Source of the DNA: an uncultured Nitrospirota bacterium
Lineage (GTDB): Bacteria; Nitrospirota; Nitrospiria; Nitrospirales; UBA8639
DNA length: 64,000 nt
Assembly (NCBI GenBank): GCA_937139405.1
Contig: CAKZPV010000008.1
Coordinates: 62,001-126,000, forward strand
Direction: 5' to 3'
Under the pieces are notes generated by a model. It was given only the letters and a program-made list of their open reading frames with translations. It was not told where the DNA came from and searched no databases. Of the stretch, positions 17,789 to 25,915 are shown piece after piece. Both the position numbers and the translations under genes were made by a program. Positions within the stretch are counted from its first letter, which is position 1. Every line of letters starts with the position of its first letter.

Positions 17789-19249
17789 TCAGGGTGCAAG
17801 ATGACCGAATACACCTTCTACTCCGCCTTTTTGATAAGGCATACGCGTAGCCATGCGAGGTTCTCCGATCTGATAGGCTTCAGAAGGTCGAGGAACATCT
17901 TTTTCAGGATACACGCCTTCCAAATAGCCCATGAGCATAGATTCAAAACCATTTGGCTCTAAATAATGGTCAGTCGGCAACGTCTGGTCCACCACATTGA
18001 GCGGCTTCACCAGATGTGGTGTCACAATCACAATCAGTTCGGTTTCTTCCTTGTCAAATGACGAACTTCGGAATAGCGCACCAAGAATTGGGATCTCTCC
18101 GAGCACTGGATACTTGGCAACCGTTTCACGAATATTGTCTTGGAGCATTCCGGCAATGGCAAAGCTTTGTCCGTCCCCTAACTCCACAACTGTCTTCACA
18201 CGACGCGTGATCAACGCTGGGATTTGAAACCCTGCTAATTGAATCCCGTTGGCAAAATCCAATTCTGACACCTCGGGATTCACCACGATAGAAATCCGAT
18301 TTTCCGACAGAACCGTTGGAGTAAATTGCAAGCCAACGCCAAATTCCTTATATTCAATACCAACCGTACCAAAGTCTTGAGGTACCGGAACGGGAAACTC
18401 CCCTCCCGCCAGGAATGCTGCCGGCTGACCGCTCTCAGTAATCAACGTCGGTTCGGCTAAAGACTTCGACAATCCATGTTCTTTCAACATATCAAGAGTC
18501 ACTGTCCATGCATCCTGTCCGATATTAAACCCTAAAAAGGCACTCGCGGCCTCGGAAGCAAATACCGTAAGGCCACCTGCACCTTGGGGGTCAGCTTCGA
18601 AGGTACTTAAGTCCCCTAATCTTCCAATGGAAAAATCACGATGCCCTAGTTGCCGACGAGTAAAATTGACCCCAAGTCTTTTCAATATTCCTCGTTGCAT
18701 CTCGGCAATTTTGACTTCCATCATCACCTGTTGAACACCGCCAACTTGCATTAAATTGACGATTTTCTCCGGGGCGAATGGTTCGGCTAAGATCAATGCT
18801 TGGCTCAACGCTGCAGCATTGGTCACATTTCCTCCAAGCGTAATGCTTTCGTTAGCGGCCATAACCTGAATTTCCGGTTCGTCGGGCAGCAAAGCATGAA
18901 GTTGTTCTTTCAATCGTGTTACATCAGGAGTGACTCTAACTTCGAGGACATTTGAAACCTTTCCATCTTGAGCCCAAAGAGTCAGAGTGGTGGTCCCAAT
19001 TTTTTTGGCAGTGACATAGACTTGTTTCGTCGAGAGCACAATCGTATCGGCAATCTCAGGTTCGGCCAGCGAAGCTCGCTTAAACTTCTCGGAGGTTTCA
19101 ACAATTTTGGATGTTCCCACTGTCAGGTCCAAAGATTGGGGAACCTCAATTTGAGAAGTCTGATACGTCAAACCTTCTCCCCAGACCGGACTACTGAACA
19201 GTACACTTAACCCAATTATGATCAATTTTTGTTGTAACAAACGTGGCAT
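17789..19249 (-). CDS. rcpA: Flp pilus secretin (RcpA/CpaC)
   Basis: A 486-residue outer-membrane secretin. A signal peptide (about 1-24, ending PVWG) precedes an N-terminal pilus-secretin region (QSLDLTVGTSKIVETSEKF), a BON-like/N1 domain (about 105-165) and the secretin C domain with FLAGGEFPVPVP, IVVNPEVSELDF, FAIAGMLQDNIRETVAKYP and the closing ELIVIVTPHLVKP. This last set is the standard secretin signature. It forms the channel through which the Flp pilus leaves. It lies 78 bases downstream of cpaB/rcpC in the usual order. Confidence 0.94.
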   Translation of the reverse strand: MPRLLQQKLIIIGLSVLFSSPVWGEGLTYQTSQIEVPQSLDLTVGTSKIVETSEKFKRASLAEPEIADTIVLSTKQVYVTAKKIGTTTLTLWAQDGKVSNVLEVRVTPDVTRLKEQLHALLPDEPEIQVMAANESITLGGNVTNAAALSQALILAEPFAPEKIVNLMQVGGVQQVMMEVKIAEMQRGILKRLGVNFTRRQLGHRDFSIGRLGDLSTFEADPQGAGGLTVFASEAASAFLGFNIGQDAWTVTLDMLKEHGLSKSLAEPTLITESGQPAAFLAGGEFPVPVPQDFGTVGIEYKEFGVGLQFTPTVLSENRISIVVNPEVSELDFANGIQLAGFQIPALITRRVKTVVELGDGQSFAIAGMLQDNIRETVAKYPVLGEIPILGALFRSSSFDKEETELIVIVTPHLVKPLNVVDQTLPTDHYLEPNGFESMLMGYLEGVYPEKDVPRPSEAYQIGEPRMATRMPYQKGGVEGVFGHLAP

Positions 19250-19326
19250 AATAGTCCCTACTTAGTGGTTAACATTGGTGAATCCAAGCAATGTCCTGCT
19301 GGTCATTCTTAGCGGATACCATCCAT

Positions 19327-20142
19327 TTAAAATCGTCGCACTGATTTATCTTTCCCCTTAATCACTTCTACCTTCACACGCTTACTTGCTTTGGGAGCTA
19401 ATTGATACGACCTCATAAGGTCTGTCAATTTCGCACCTCTGGTCTTTTTAATATCAGGATTCAATGGACTTCGAAGAGCAAGTCGTATTTTCCCTTCATT
19501 GGTCGCCATCGCCAGTTTTTCTGCTTCTTCTAGGGTCACCTCAAGGGTAATTACTTTCACTGCTTTCGGCTCCTCTTCATCCACTCGTTCCATTTGTGTC
19601 CCTGTGGCAAGGACTAGGGAATTTTCCAACACAACTTTCGTGATTTTCTTATCGGTTTTACTCGCTCCTTGACGCTCAAACGTCACCATCACATCCACGT
19701 GATCTCCTGGTTTAATAAAGCCAGGCAGCCCGACAACTTCATTGACTTTTACGGCCATCGCACGTTTATTTGGATTCATCACCGCACTCACCCCTCCAGT
19801 TGTGACATCAATTGGAGCAAGCTTTGATTCCATGAAGGGTTCGTTCTTTTTTAAATTCGCCAAGACGACTCGGCCTTTAAGATCGTCGACCGTTTTAAAG
19901 TGTCCAACAGGTAATATCTCCTCAGGATAGGAGACCACCCGAATAAATTCATCTGTTAATGGCGTCCCCCATGGAACATCAGAACTCGCCACCGCAATTT
20001 CGGCTCCCGCAATTTCCACGACTGGTTGGGCCTCGGGTTCGCTTCCCTGCTGTCCTGCAAGCCATTGATAAATCAGCACTGTTGTTACTAAGGCGATTCC
20101 GATCGCAGCACCTAAAAATAGCAGTGGACGTTTTTGCCCCAT
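19327..20142 (-). CDS. cpaB: Flp pilus assembly protein CpaB (RcpC)
   Basis: A 271-residue protein with a single N-terminal membrane anchor (about 8-28) and an SAF domain (about 45-110: EIAVASSDVPWGTPLTDEF), followed by the RcpC/CpaB domain (VDVMVTF, LEVTLEEAEKLAMATNEG, IRLALRSP). CpaB is a periplasmic partner of the secretin in Tad systems. A GTG at 20145 and an ATG at 20142 are adjacent; the ATG lies seven bases after AGGAGG and is preferred. It is encoded directly upstream of the secretin gene. Confidence 0.93.
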   Translation of the reverse strand: MGQKRPLLFLGAAIGIALVTTVLIYQWLAGQQGSEPEAQPVVEIAGAEIAVASSDVPWGTPLTDEFIRVVSYPEEILPVGHFKTVDDLKGRVVLANLKKNEPFMESKLAPIDVTTGGVSAVMNPNKRAMAVKVNEVVGLPGFIKPGDHVDVMVTFERQGASKTDKKITKVVLENSLVLATGTQMERVDEEEPKAVKVITLEVTLEEAEKLAMATNEGKIRLALRSPLNPDIKKTRGAKLTDLMRSYQLAPKASKRVKVEVIKGKDKSVRRF

Positions 20143-20313
20143 CACCGTGCCTCCTCGTTATTCATGCTCTTGCGCTTAACATTCATTTTTTTACTTTACT
20201 TCGTGGTTGACGACAAACCTACCTGAATATAGGTATTTTCAGGTCTTACATGCGAATATCGGATTCCATGCCTACTTTCTTTAATCTTTTTCTCGTCTTC
20301 GAAACGAACAAAA

Positions 20314-20850
20314 TCAAATTGTCTGAAACCATTGATACCCTTGACCAATGAGAGTCCCCAGACCAAGAACAAGTGCATACCGCAGCTTTGGAAGAGCAGT
20401 TTGCTCTAAAGAGGCGGTGACATTCACCTTCATAAACACCATACTGACCAAAATAACCTTTATCCTTTCAGCCGTTTGCGCTAAACCGAGATGCCAAACC
20501 ATCATCGCCACGGCATATAATCCGCCTAGTAAGGAAGCAAAAAGAAATCCAACAAAAACATTAAATGGACCAACCACAGCACCGACGGCGGCCAGTAACT
20601 TCACATCACCAGCGCCCATTCCCCCATACACATAAAAACCAATGAGCAGGCTGAAACCCAAACCCAAACCCTCCACACTGAAGAGAAGCCCATTCCCAGA
20701 GTCTGAAATTGAATGAAATCCAAGGCCAACAAGTACCAAGGAAAACGTGATGAAATTGGGAACTCGGCTAGATCGAACGTCTGTTATGCCTGCAGCGATA
20801 AGGCCTATGAGCAAAACACCATGTATAACGAACTCTGTAGCGATCATCAT
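20314..20850 (-). CDS. cpaA: Flp prepilin peptidase (TadV/CpaA, family A24)
   Basis: A 178-residue polytopic aspartic peptidase of family A24A with about five to six membrane segments and no N-methylase domain, as usual for TadV/CpaA. The two catalytic aspartates are visible: Asp24 in GITDVRSSRVPN and Asp82 in GGMGAGDVKLL. It cleaves Flp prepilins and TadE/F pseudopilins at the Gly in G/xxxxEY sites, which are present in the three pilins encoded at 23971-24729. The gene is 171 bases upstream of cpaB. Confidence 0.92.
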   Translation of the reverse strand: MMIATEFVIHGVLLIGLIAAGITDVRSSRVPNFITFSLVLVGLGFHSISDSGNGLLFSVEGLGLGFSLLIGFYVYGGMGAGDVKLLAAVGAVVGPFNVFVGFLFASLLGGLYAVAMMVWHLGLAQTAERIKVILVSMVFMKVNVTASLEQTALPKLRYALVLGLGTLIGQGYQWFQTI

Positions 20851-21298
20851 TAAAGAATTTGAACGAGTTTCATGTTAAGTATTGCCTAAGGCGTTAATTA
20901 GCATTGGCAATCATATTCCTGTAACAAGATAATAATCGGCGTTTTTTTTGCCGATCTGTAGCTATGAAGAGTGAAAAAACTGATGCGAATAAATCAGGTG
21001 AGACACACCCACAATTAAAGAGAGTCGGTTGGGGAAAATCTCACCAATCGCATGCGTGATATTGAAGAACTCTTGGAGAATTATAGAAAGAGGAACACTG
21101 CAACTGGCAAACTACACCGCGAAGAAAAGGGAAGAGAAAATATATGCTTCTCAGATGACAAACTCATTCAGAAAAATCAAAAACCCAAAGATCAGAGCAA
21201 TGAACAATTTGTCCATCGCATTCCTTACCTCAGATAGAATTGAGTGACAACGAAGCAACAGATTGCATCCTTGCCAGACGAATCCGTCTATTCGTTCT
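20851..21298. other. Intergenic region between tadE and cpaA
   Basis: A 448-base stretch with no convincing gene. It holds a hairpin with stem ATCGGC/GCCGAT (20935-20955) and a loop of eight T, and an inverted repeat ATTGCC/GGCAAT around 20881-20911. A plus-strand frame at 21052-21237 (61 codons, very hydrophilic, starting MRDIEELLENYRKR) is open but runs against the surrounding operon and has no ribosome site, so I do not call it a gene. The gap suggests the downstream tad genes may have their own promoter. Confidence 0.5.
20935..20955 (-). terminator. Hairpin upstream of cpaA, possible terminator of the tadE transcript
   Basis: Perfect six-base stem (ATCGGC/GCCGAT) with a nine-base loop. 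On the minus strand the loop is A-rich and the stem is followed by TATTATC, only weakly U-rich. It might end transcripts from the pilin/tadG/tadE group before cpaA. The weak tail makes this uncertain. Confidence 0.3.
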
Positions 21299-21880
21299 CT
21301 AAAAAATTGCTCGACTCGCCAAAAGAAGACTCGTATTCTGATGTCCGGGACCACCCAAAAACGGAGTCATCCCGCCAACCGGAGTCAATGGGTTATGTTG
21401 GTAATAGACTTTCAGGACCGTGAATTGATTCACTGCCGCGGCTCCTAATGCCGCATCCCATTCAAGATAATCATATAAATTCTGAGGCAGATCACAATTG
21501 GTAGCTGGTGCGGGAATGTGAATATCCGGGTGCGATAAGGTACCTGCTGACGTTACATTACAGACTGGTGGATTCCCAGCAGCCACAGCTCCATTGACCT
21601 GCGCCAAATGAATGGAATACTTTTCTGGATGACCATTGAGGTCTAAAGTCCCTCCTGTGGATTCCAACATGTTCATCATGTTGGCGTTGGTCGTAAGATT
21701 CCGGGAAGCAAGACTGGCCCCTTCTCGAGCCAATTGAGTGACCGCAAGGCGTTCGCTATACAATACGCCATATTCTACGGTCGCAAATGCTAAAAACATA
21801 AACAAGATTGAAGACACTGCGAACTCAATCGTCGCACTCCCCCGCTCAGACCCTAGTTGATTCTTTGAAGACCAATTCAT
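21299..21880 (-). CDS. tadE: TadE-family pseudopilin
   Basis: A 193-residue protein with the TadE signature near the N terminus: a basic/polar leader, then ERGSATIEFAVSSILFMFL (about 13-31), a site resembling the G/xxxxEF prepilin cleavage motif followed by a hydrophobic helix, and ARSEGASLASR-like LAREGASLASR at about 55-65. The remainder is a periplasmic domain with two Cys residues (CNVTS and NCDLP) that could form a disulfide. TadE/TadF pseudopilins are processed by TadV and needed for Flp pilus formation. Next gene of the same type lies 48 bases upstream. Confidence 0.88.
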   Translation of the reverse strand: MNWSSKNQLGSERGSATIEFAVSSILFMFLAFATVEYGVLYSERLAVTQLAREGASLASRNLTTNANMMNMLESTGGTLDLNGHPEKYSIHLAQVNGAVAAGNPPVCNVTSAGTLSHPDIHIPAPATNCDLPQNLYDYLEWDAALGAAAVNQFTVLKVYYQHNPLTPVGGMTPFLGGPGHQNTSLLLASRAIF

Positions 21881-21928
21881 GATTCAGCCCCCCACAAGAC
21901 AATAAGATACGTGTTGTCCTATCATTTT

Positions 21929-22447
21929 CTATAAAATAAAGTTTTCATTCCTGTAAGTCCCTTCCGAAGTTATTTGCTTCGTGGCCCCACCCATAAAACC
22001 CCCAACCAAATCTGTAAACCATTGATGAGTATAGAGCACACGCACACGCATGAAGGCCCCCGTCCCACCAGCTGCGGCCGTATTGACCACTGCAGGATCA
22101 TCAGGATCTGTCCAATCGGCATCAACTGGAAATATTTTAATATTCGCCGGATCAATCACCATCACCCCAGCAACTTTATCGTGAATAGCTTTTTTAATGG
22201 AGTCTTCTCGAGACAAAGTATTGCCCATTCCATCATCCAAGGTCTGTCCAGTCGCACCGATGCGAATGCCTTCACTGACAGCCGTATTCATCGTATGATT
22301 ATGCAGAAAGTACCAACCAAATTCTGCCGTGCCAAATACTACTAACAAAAATGGAAGCAGGGTGATCCCCATTTCCACTGCGGAAACCCCAGAGTCGTTT
22401 CGGCAGAGTCTTCGGATTCTTTTTGGGATTGCTTGCCAACTACTCAT
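21929..22447 (-). CDS. TadE/TadF-like pseudopilin
   Basis: A 172-residue protein with a basic leader, the segment NDSGVSAVEMGITLLPFLLV (about 18-37) that matches the TadE-like cleavage and membrane region, and NTAVSEGIRIGA shortly after. The C-terminal part is a periplasmic domain without Cys. It is encoded between tadG and the other tadE gene, on the same strand, with a good ribosome site (GGAGG) before the ATG. TadE and TadF are hard to tell apart by sequence alone, so I leave the symbol empty. Confidence 0.86.
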   Translation of the reverse strand: MSSWQAIPKRIRRLCRNDSGVSAVEMGITLLPFLLVVFGTAEFGWYFLHNHTMNTAVSEGIRIGATGQTLDDGMGNTLSREDSIKKAIHDKVAGVMVIDPANIKIFPVDADWTDPDDPAVVNTAAAGGTGAFMRVRVLYTHQWFTDLVGGFMGGATKQITSEGTYRNENFIL

Positions 22448-22527
22448 GATACTTCCCTCCTAATATTGACAATCGGGAAATTTTTGTCGATCCCTATGCC
22501 ACAGCGGCTTAAAAAACAGGACCTCTT

Positions 22528-23829
22528 TTAGCTCACGAGAATGAGTTTGAGCTCATTAGCAATGGCTTGGAAAATTCCCTCCAGATCTGCAGGGTCATTT
22601 GCAAAGTACGCATGACCAGCATCGGTCGCAAGAGTGCTCAGGAAGGCTTGATCGATAGCGCCAAGCCCTATGGTATATACATCAATCCCCATGGCTTTCA
22701 ATTGGGCGGCATGGTCTATCGCCATTTCCTTAACAAGCCAAGCTTGGTAATCTTTGAAATTAGCGTCCGGTTGTGACACAAAACAATATGGGGCGCTATA
22801 GGTCCCAGCAATAGGACTATCGGGCGCGTTTACCCCATAGACAGGATCATCCATGATGTACCATTTTGTTGTTTGTTGAGCTCCACCACAAGCGGAACCA
22901 GAAGTTTTTCCATCACCAGAAAATTTAGCATTACTTCCAAAATACGTCGCTTGATCATACGTGTCGCCTATTAGGTTATATACATTTCCATCAGTGCTAT
23001 TCAGACCCACGGCAGTAACATCTGAGCCTCCCATTTTAAATTGCCCCTTAAAACCACTGGGATTACCATCAGAAAATAGAATCACGACTTGTCGGGTTCG
23101 TTCATTCGCTGGAAGAGCTAATTGCCCTGGCTCCCACGGCAGGTTCACCGCTGTGCCGAGAGCATCTTCAGTGTTGGTTCCCCCAACAGCGTTTAAATTG
23201 GCAATTTCATTGGTCATGTCAAACACAAAATCGTGATCTAGAGCAACAGGTGTTTGAACTCCTGTCGCAAAAGAGATCAGGGCAAACTTGTGATCCTTTT
23301 GAAAACTTTGAAAATTATTCACAAAGGTGTCGGCCCCGGTTTGGAGATCACCTATTGGACCTCCTGCCATAGATCCAGACACGTCCAAAACTAAGGCTAT
23401 TTCAGCCTTACGAAGCTTGGCAGCCCCAACCGCCCCTAAATTGGTCATTTGTTGTCCTGTGTCAAAGACCGTCGTCATATGGTTGATCGAATGGACATTT
23501 CCATTGACGGTCACTTTACCTTGGGCATCTACGTTGCCAACAAATACAGGTGTGTCCGTATCTAGGAGTCCACCAGGGAAATTCGCTTGCGCCACTTCAA
23601 CGACAAACGCTTCTAACGCCGCGTCATTTGGAAATTTAGGGTTAGAGACATTTTTAGCACCTGCGAAGGCAGCGCCGTCAATAGATTTACTGATTTCCGC
23701 TTGAATGCCATACCATCGTCCGATTTCAACGCCCAAAGCTGCAAACCCCACCATGGTACCGAGAACAATTGCAGACATCAGAAAATAAGCACCTTTCTGA
23801 TCAGCTAGAATTTGGCGAATAGGTTTCAT
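22528..23829 (-). CDS. tadG: TadG-like von Willebrand A domain protein
   Basis: A 433-residue protein with an N-terminal TadE/G-type segment (DQKGAYFLMSAIVLGTMVGF, about 10-30), a periplasmic region and a von Willebrand factor A domain with intact MIDAS motif DVSGSMAG followed by TNTEDALG and VILFSDGNPSG. This matches TadG, a Flp pilus-associated protein anchored in the envelope. The frame begins at 23865, but the ATG at 23829 is preceded by AAGGAG and gives MKPIRQILADQKG, the usual short N terminus. The Cys pair around 290-320 may form a disulfide. It lies between the pilins and the tadE genes. Confidence 0.88.
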   Translation of the reverse strand: MKPIRQILADQKGAYFLMSAIVLGTMVGFAALGVEIGRWYGIQAEISKSIDGAAFAGAKNVSNPKFPNDAALEAFVVEVAQANFPGGLLDTDTPVFVGNVDAQGKVTVNGNVHSINHMTTVFDTGQQMTNLGAVGAAKLRKAEIALVLDVSGSMAGGPIGDLQTGADTFVNNFQSFQKDHKFALISFATGVQTPVALDHDFVFDMTNEIANLNAVGGTNTEDALGTAVNLPWEPGQLALPANERTRQVVILFSDGNPSGFKGQFKMGGSDVTAVGLNSTDGNVYNLIGDTYDQATYFGSNAKFSGDGKTSGSACGGAQQTTKWYIMDDPVYGVNAPDSPIAGTYSAPYCFVSQPDANFKDYQAWLVKEMAIDHAAQLKAMGIDVYTIGLGAIDQAFLSTLATDAGHAYFANDPADLEGIFQAIANELKLILVS

Positions 23830-23970
23830 TGAAAATATTCTCCTTCTTGCAGATTGCCTTCTCACAACAACTCCTGGCTTACGATTTTCAGAAGGGCCGC
23901 TTCAATAGGTTTGGTGAGTCTTGATGCATGATGGTGCCGTATCCGTATTTCGATTCAGCAGAGAATATTA

Positions 23971-24144
23971 TTAAGGTAAGTTTGTGTTCACTGTGGTATA
24001 GAGTCCTGCGACTTTAGTCCCCAATGTACTCACCGTTGTAATAATGACTCCAGCAATAAGTGCCGCCAATAATCCATATTCAATCGCAGTGGCACCTTCT
24101 TCATCAGCCACCCAGGCTCCAATATATTGCATGGTTTTTTTCAT
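23971..24144 (-). CDS. flp: Flp major pilin (copy 1, promoter-distal)
   Basis: A 57-residue type IVb Flp prepilin. MKKTMQYIGAWVADEEG leader, then the signature G/ATAIEYGLLAALIAGV, cleaved by TadV after Gly. The mature pilin is about 40 residues and ends TTVNTNLP. The ATG at 24144 follows TAGGAG with eight-base spacing; the frame is open further upstream but that part is not pilin-like. It differs from the two other copies in the helix (IITTVSTLGTKVAGLY). Confidence 0.93.
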   Translation of the reverse strand: MKKTMQYIGAWVADEEGATAIEYGLLAALIAGVIITTVSTLGTKVAGLYTTVNTNLP

Positions 24145-24216
24145 ATTGTGACAACTCCTACACAAACAATACAGAAGCAACATCCCATATTTCGTTCTCT
24201 ACACTGCAAGAGATCC

Positions 24217-24245
24217 CGAGGGCCCTCACATCAGAAGGCCCCTCG
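24217..24245 (-). other. Hairpin between flp copies 2 and 1
   Basis: An inverted repeat, CGAGGGCC paired with GGCCCCTCG around a 12-base loop, lies just after flp copy 2 in the direction of transcription. No U-run follows on the minus strand, so it is better seen as an RNA-stability or attenuation hairpin than as a strict terminator. A similar structure follows copy 3. Confidence 0.45.
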
Positions 24246-24273
24246 AAAGTCTCTATGGTGAAGTCTCAAGCAA

Positions 24274-24447
24274 TTAAGGAAGATTGGTGTTTACCGTGGT
24301 AAACGCCGTGTTCAACTTCACGCCGATCTGACCAACGACAACAATGATGACCGCCGCGATTAACGCAGCCAACAAACCATATTCAATTGCAGTCGCGCCT
24401 TCTTCGTCCGCGATAAAAGCTCCAATATGTTCTATAGCGTTTTTCAT
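24274..24447 (-). CDS. flp: Flp major pilin (copy 2)
   Basis: A 57-residue Flp prepilin, read directly from the minus strand: leader MKNAIEHIGAFIADEEG, processing motif G/ATAIEYGLLAALIAAV, and C-terminal TAFTTVNTNLP. Its mature part is almost identical to that of copy 3 (one Val/Ile change seen), so the two are recent duplicates. A ribosome site (TTAGGAGA) precedes the ATG at 24447. Flp pilins polymerise to thin adhesive pili. Confidence 0.92.
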   Translation of the reverse strand: MKNAIEHIGAFIADEEGATAIEYGLLAALIAAVIIVVVGQIGVKLNTAFTTVNTNLP

Positions 24448-24495
24448 ATGATGCTATCTCCTAACTCAATCAATAATGTGTACTAAATAAGATCT

Positions 24496-24536
24496 CGGGA
24501 GCCCTCACTGACAATTAGAATCAGAGAGGACCCCCG
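24496..24536 (-). other. Hairpin between flp copies 3 and 2
   Basis: A long imperfect inverted repeat, CGGGAGCCCTC against GAGGACCCCCG with further pairing toward the loop (CTGA/TCAG). It follows flp copy 3 and precedes copy 2, and its flanks are similar to those of the hairpin at 24217-24245, so the gene plus its downstream hairpin was probably duplicated as a unit. The minus-strand sequence after the stem (ATCTTATTTAG) is partly U-rich, so partial termination is possible. Confidence 0.45.
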
Positions 24537-24564
24537 AAAGTCTCTACGGTGAGGTTTCGGACGA

Positions 24565-24729
24565 TTAGGGAAGATTGGTGTTTACCGTAGTAAACGCCGT
24601 GTTCAATTTAATCCCAATCTGACCAACCACAACAATGATCACTGCTGCGATTAAGGCGGCCAACAACCCATACTCAATTGCGGTCGCTCCCTCTTCGTCA
24701 TTGAGAAAATTCATGACTTGATTCACCAT
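24565..24729 (-). CDS. flp: Flp major pilin (copy 3, promoter-proximal)
   Basis: A 54-residue Flp prepilin: leader MVNQVMNFLNDEEG, processing motif G/ATAIEYGLLAALIAAV and C terminus TAFTTVNTNLP. The ATG at 24729 lies seven bases after AAGGAG; the frame continues open to 24840 but that segment overlaps the riboswitch and is not pilin-like. It is the first gene of the tad locus and the one directly behind the c-di-GMP-I riboswitch-like leader. Confidence 0.93.
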   Translation of the reverse strand: MVNQVMNFLNDEEGATAIEYGLLAALIAAVIIVVVGQIGIKLNTAFTTVNTNLP

Positions 24730-24804
24730 AGCGTATCTCCTTGTCGGGCGAAAAAAGTGAAGTCGCGTAAGGTCAAAATGCCCGAACGTCCTGACACATA
24801 CGCT
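24730..24804 (-). promoter_or_regulatory. Possible expression platform of the flp riboswitch
   Basis: Between the aptamer and the flp start the leader can fold so that AGCGTAT (24804-24798) pairs perfectly with ATACGCT (24736-24730), the bases between the Shine-Dalgarno AAGGAG and the ATG. Inside it TCGGGC (24785-24780) pairs with GCCCGA (24749-24744). The ribosome site would then sit in a bulge flanked by two helices, which suggests control of translation. This is read by eye; no folding energies were computed. Confidence 0.4.
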
Positions 24805-24822
24805 GTCTCTTAAAGGTTTGTT

Positions 24823-24903
24823 CCTTCGGCAGCCCGGCAATCAAGGCCCAGCCTTGACCCGTAGCTTTGCGCCCACGCCTTCCAACGCGTTCGCCTTTAT
24901 CGG
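24823..24903 (-). ncRNA. Cyclic-di-GMP-I (GEMM-I) riboswitch aptamer
   Basis: The minus strand shows the conserved elements of GEMM-I in order: 5' GATAAAGGCGAAC, a P2 helix capped by the GNRA loop GGAA (24883-24880), the core GGGCGCAAAGC (24874-24864), ACGGG (24862-24858), a P3 hairpin with perfect seven-base stem TCAAGGC/GCCTTGA (24857-24841), and the closing GCCGGGCTGCCG (about 24838-24827) that pairs back to the 5' GGC. Such RNAs bind c-di-GMP and switch downstream gene expression. It sits about 95 bases upstream of the first flp pilin. The match was made by eye to the known consensus. Confidence 0.85.
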
Positions 24904-24924
24904 GAAGAGACACCCGACTGAAGC

Positions 24925-24953
24925 TATATACATTCGTTATTTGCAAATGTTCA
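24925..24953 (-). promoter_or_regulatory. Candidate sigma-70-type promoter of the flp/tad operon
   Basis: On the minus strand a TGAACA box (24953-24948), a 17-base spacer and TATATA (24930-24925) resemble -35 and -10 elements. Transcription would begin near 24918, about 15 bases before the riboswitch aptamer, which is the expected arrangement. The -35 box matches only four of six consensus positions. Confidence 0.4.
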
Positions 24954-25849
24954 TCTACCCATCTCAAGCGACCCCTCGATTCTCGACAATCCCTTCGAGA
25001 AAGGGCTGGCTTAAGATTTCTCTGATTTTTGTCGTCTTTTTGATTCATCACAATCAAATTTTCCATCTTGCCAATGAATTGAATTGATCCATTATCGACA
25101 AGCATTCGAAAACCTTGACAAAGAATTTCATTCCTTCTGTATCTCAAAAAACAAGGAACAATCGTCAAGAAAGAATTCTACATTCCGACAACATGGCATC
25201 AAATTACTTTTCAGAGATTTTCATCCCGTTCAGCTATTAATTTTTCTTCTAACATCTTCCAATTGCACTCCCTTTCTCTGAACCAATCGAATTCATCCAA
25301 AATTCTCATGAAACATTCCCTTGTTTCATGCAACACGTAGAAAAGAGCATATTATTGAAGGTTCTCCTTTCCATAAGATAAAACTCATGAGGCGCATTCT
25401 TGGAACTCGCATTAAGATCGCAAATCTTGCCTCTCAAGATTTGTGATCGATGATTTAATAGATTTTCATAAAATACAGCGGGAATCCCGTGTGCCTGCAA
25501 TCAAATTCTTCATGAAGAGCTACATTCACGCTCAAATTCTCCGATACAAGCCAATAGAACATTGCAAACTCAATTCTTATCCTTGTAAAGATAGAATTGG
25601 AGGCCGACGGCTAGCTAATACTTGCTTGTTCCGCCAATCCGAGGAAGCACGTCTTTGAAACACGAATTCTGATTTAGACTAAGAACAGAATCGTGGCAGC
25701 GAGGATAAGGAATTGAATACAAGATTGAAGATCAGGAGAGGAATTAACCATCGATTGATTCAGCACCAGTTATCTATCTTGCACGATATATTTGAATGTC
25801 TTTTGATCAAGTACGAGACGTCGATACCAAATAGGCCCAACATCACTTT
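24954..25849. other. Intergenic region between the flp leader and the glycosyltransferase gene
   Basis: About 900 AT-rich bases with no convincing gene; the open frames are short, lack ribosome sites and do not look like protein. A perfect nine-base hairpin CAAATCTTG/CAAGATTTG with loop CCTCT sits at 25421-25443, and a smaller repeat TTCTCGA/TCGAGAA lies near 24976-24996. This divergent region presumably carries the promoters of the tad operon (left) and the glycan genes (right). Confidence 0.5.
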
Positions 25850-25915
25850 ATGGATTTCTCGATTAATGCAGACTTTCATGAACAGCACCATGGTTTTTTC
25901 AGCGGCAGGAAATCC

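Noticed and set aside
24773-25168. 131-codon minus-strand frame upstream of flp
   Set aside because: It overlaps the riboswitch aptamer and promoter, lacks a ribosome site and has no protein-like pattern; the leader is better explained as RNA.
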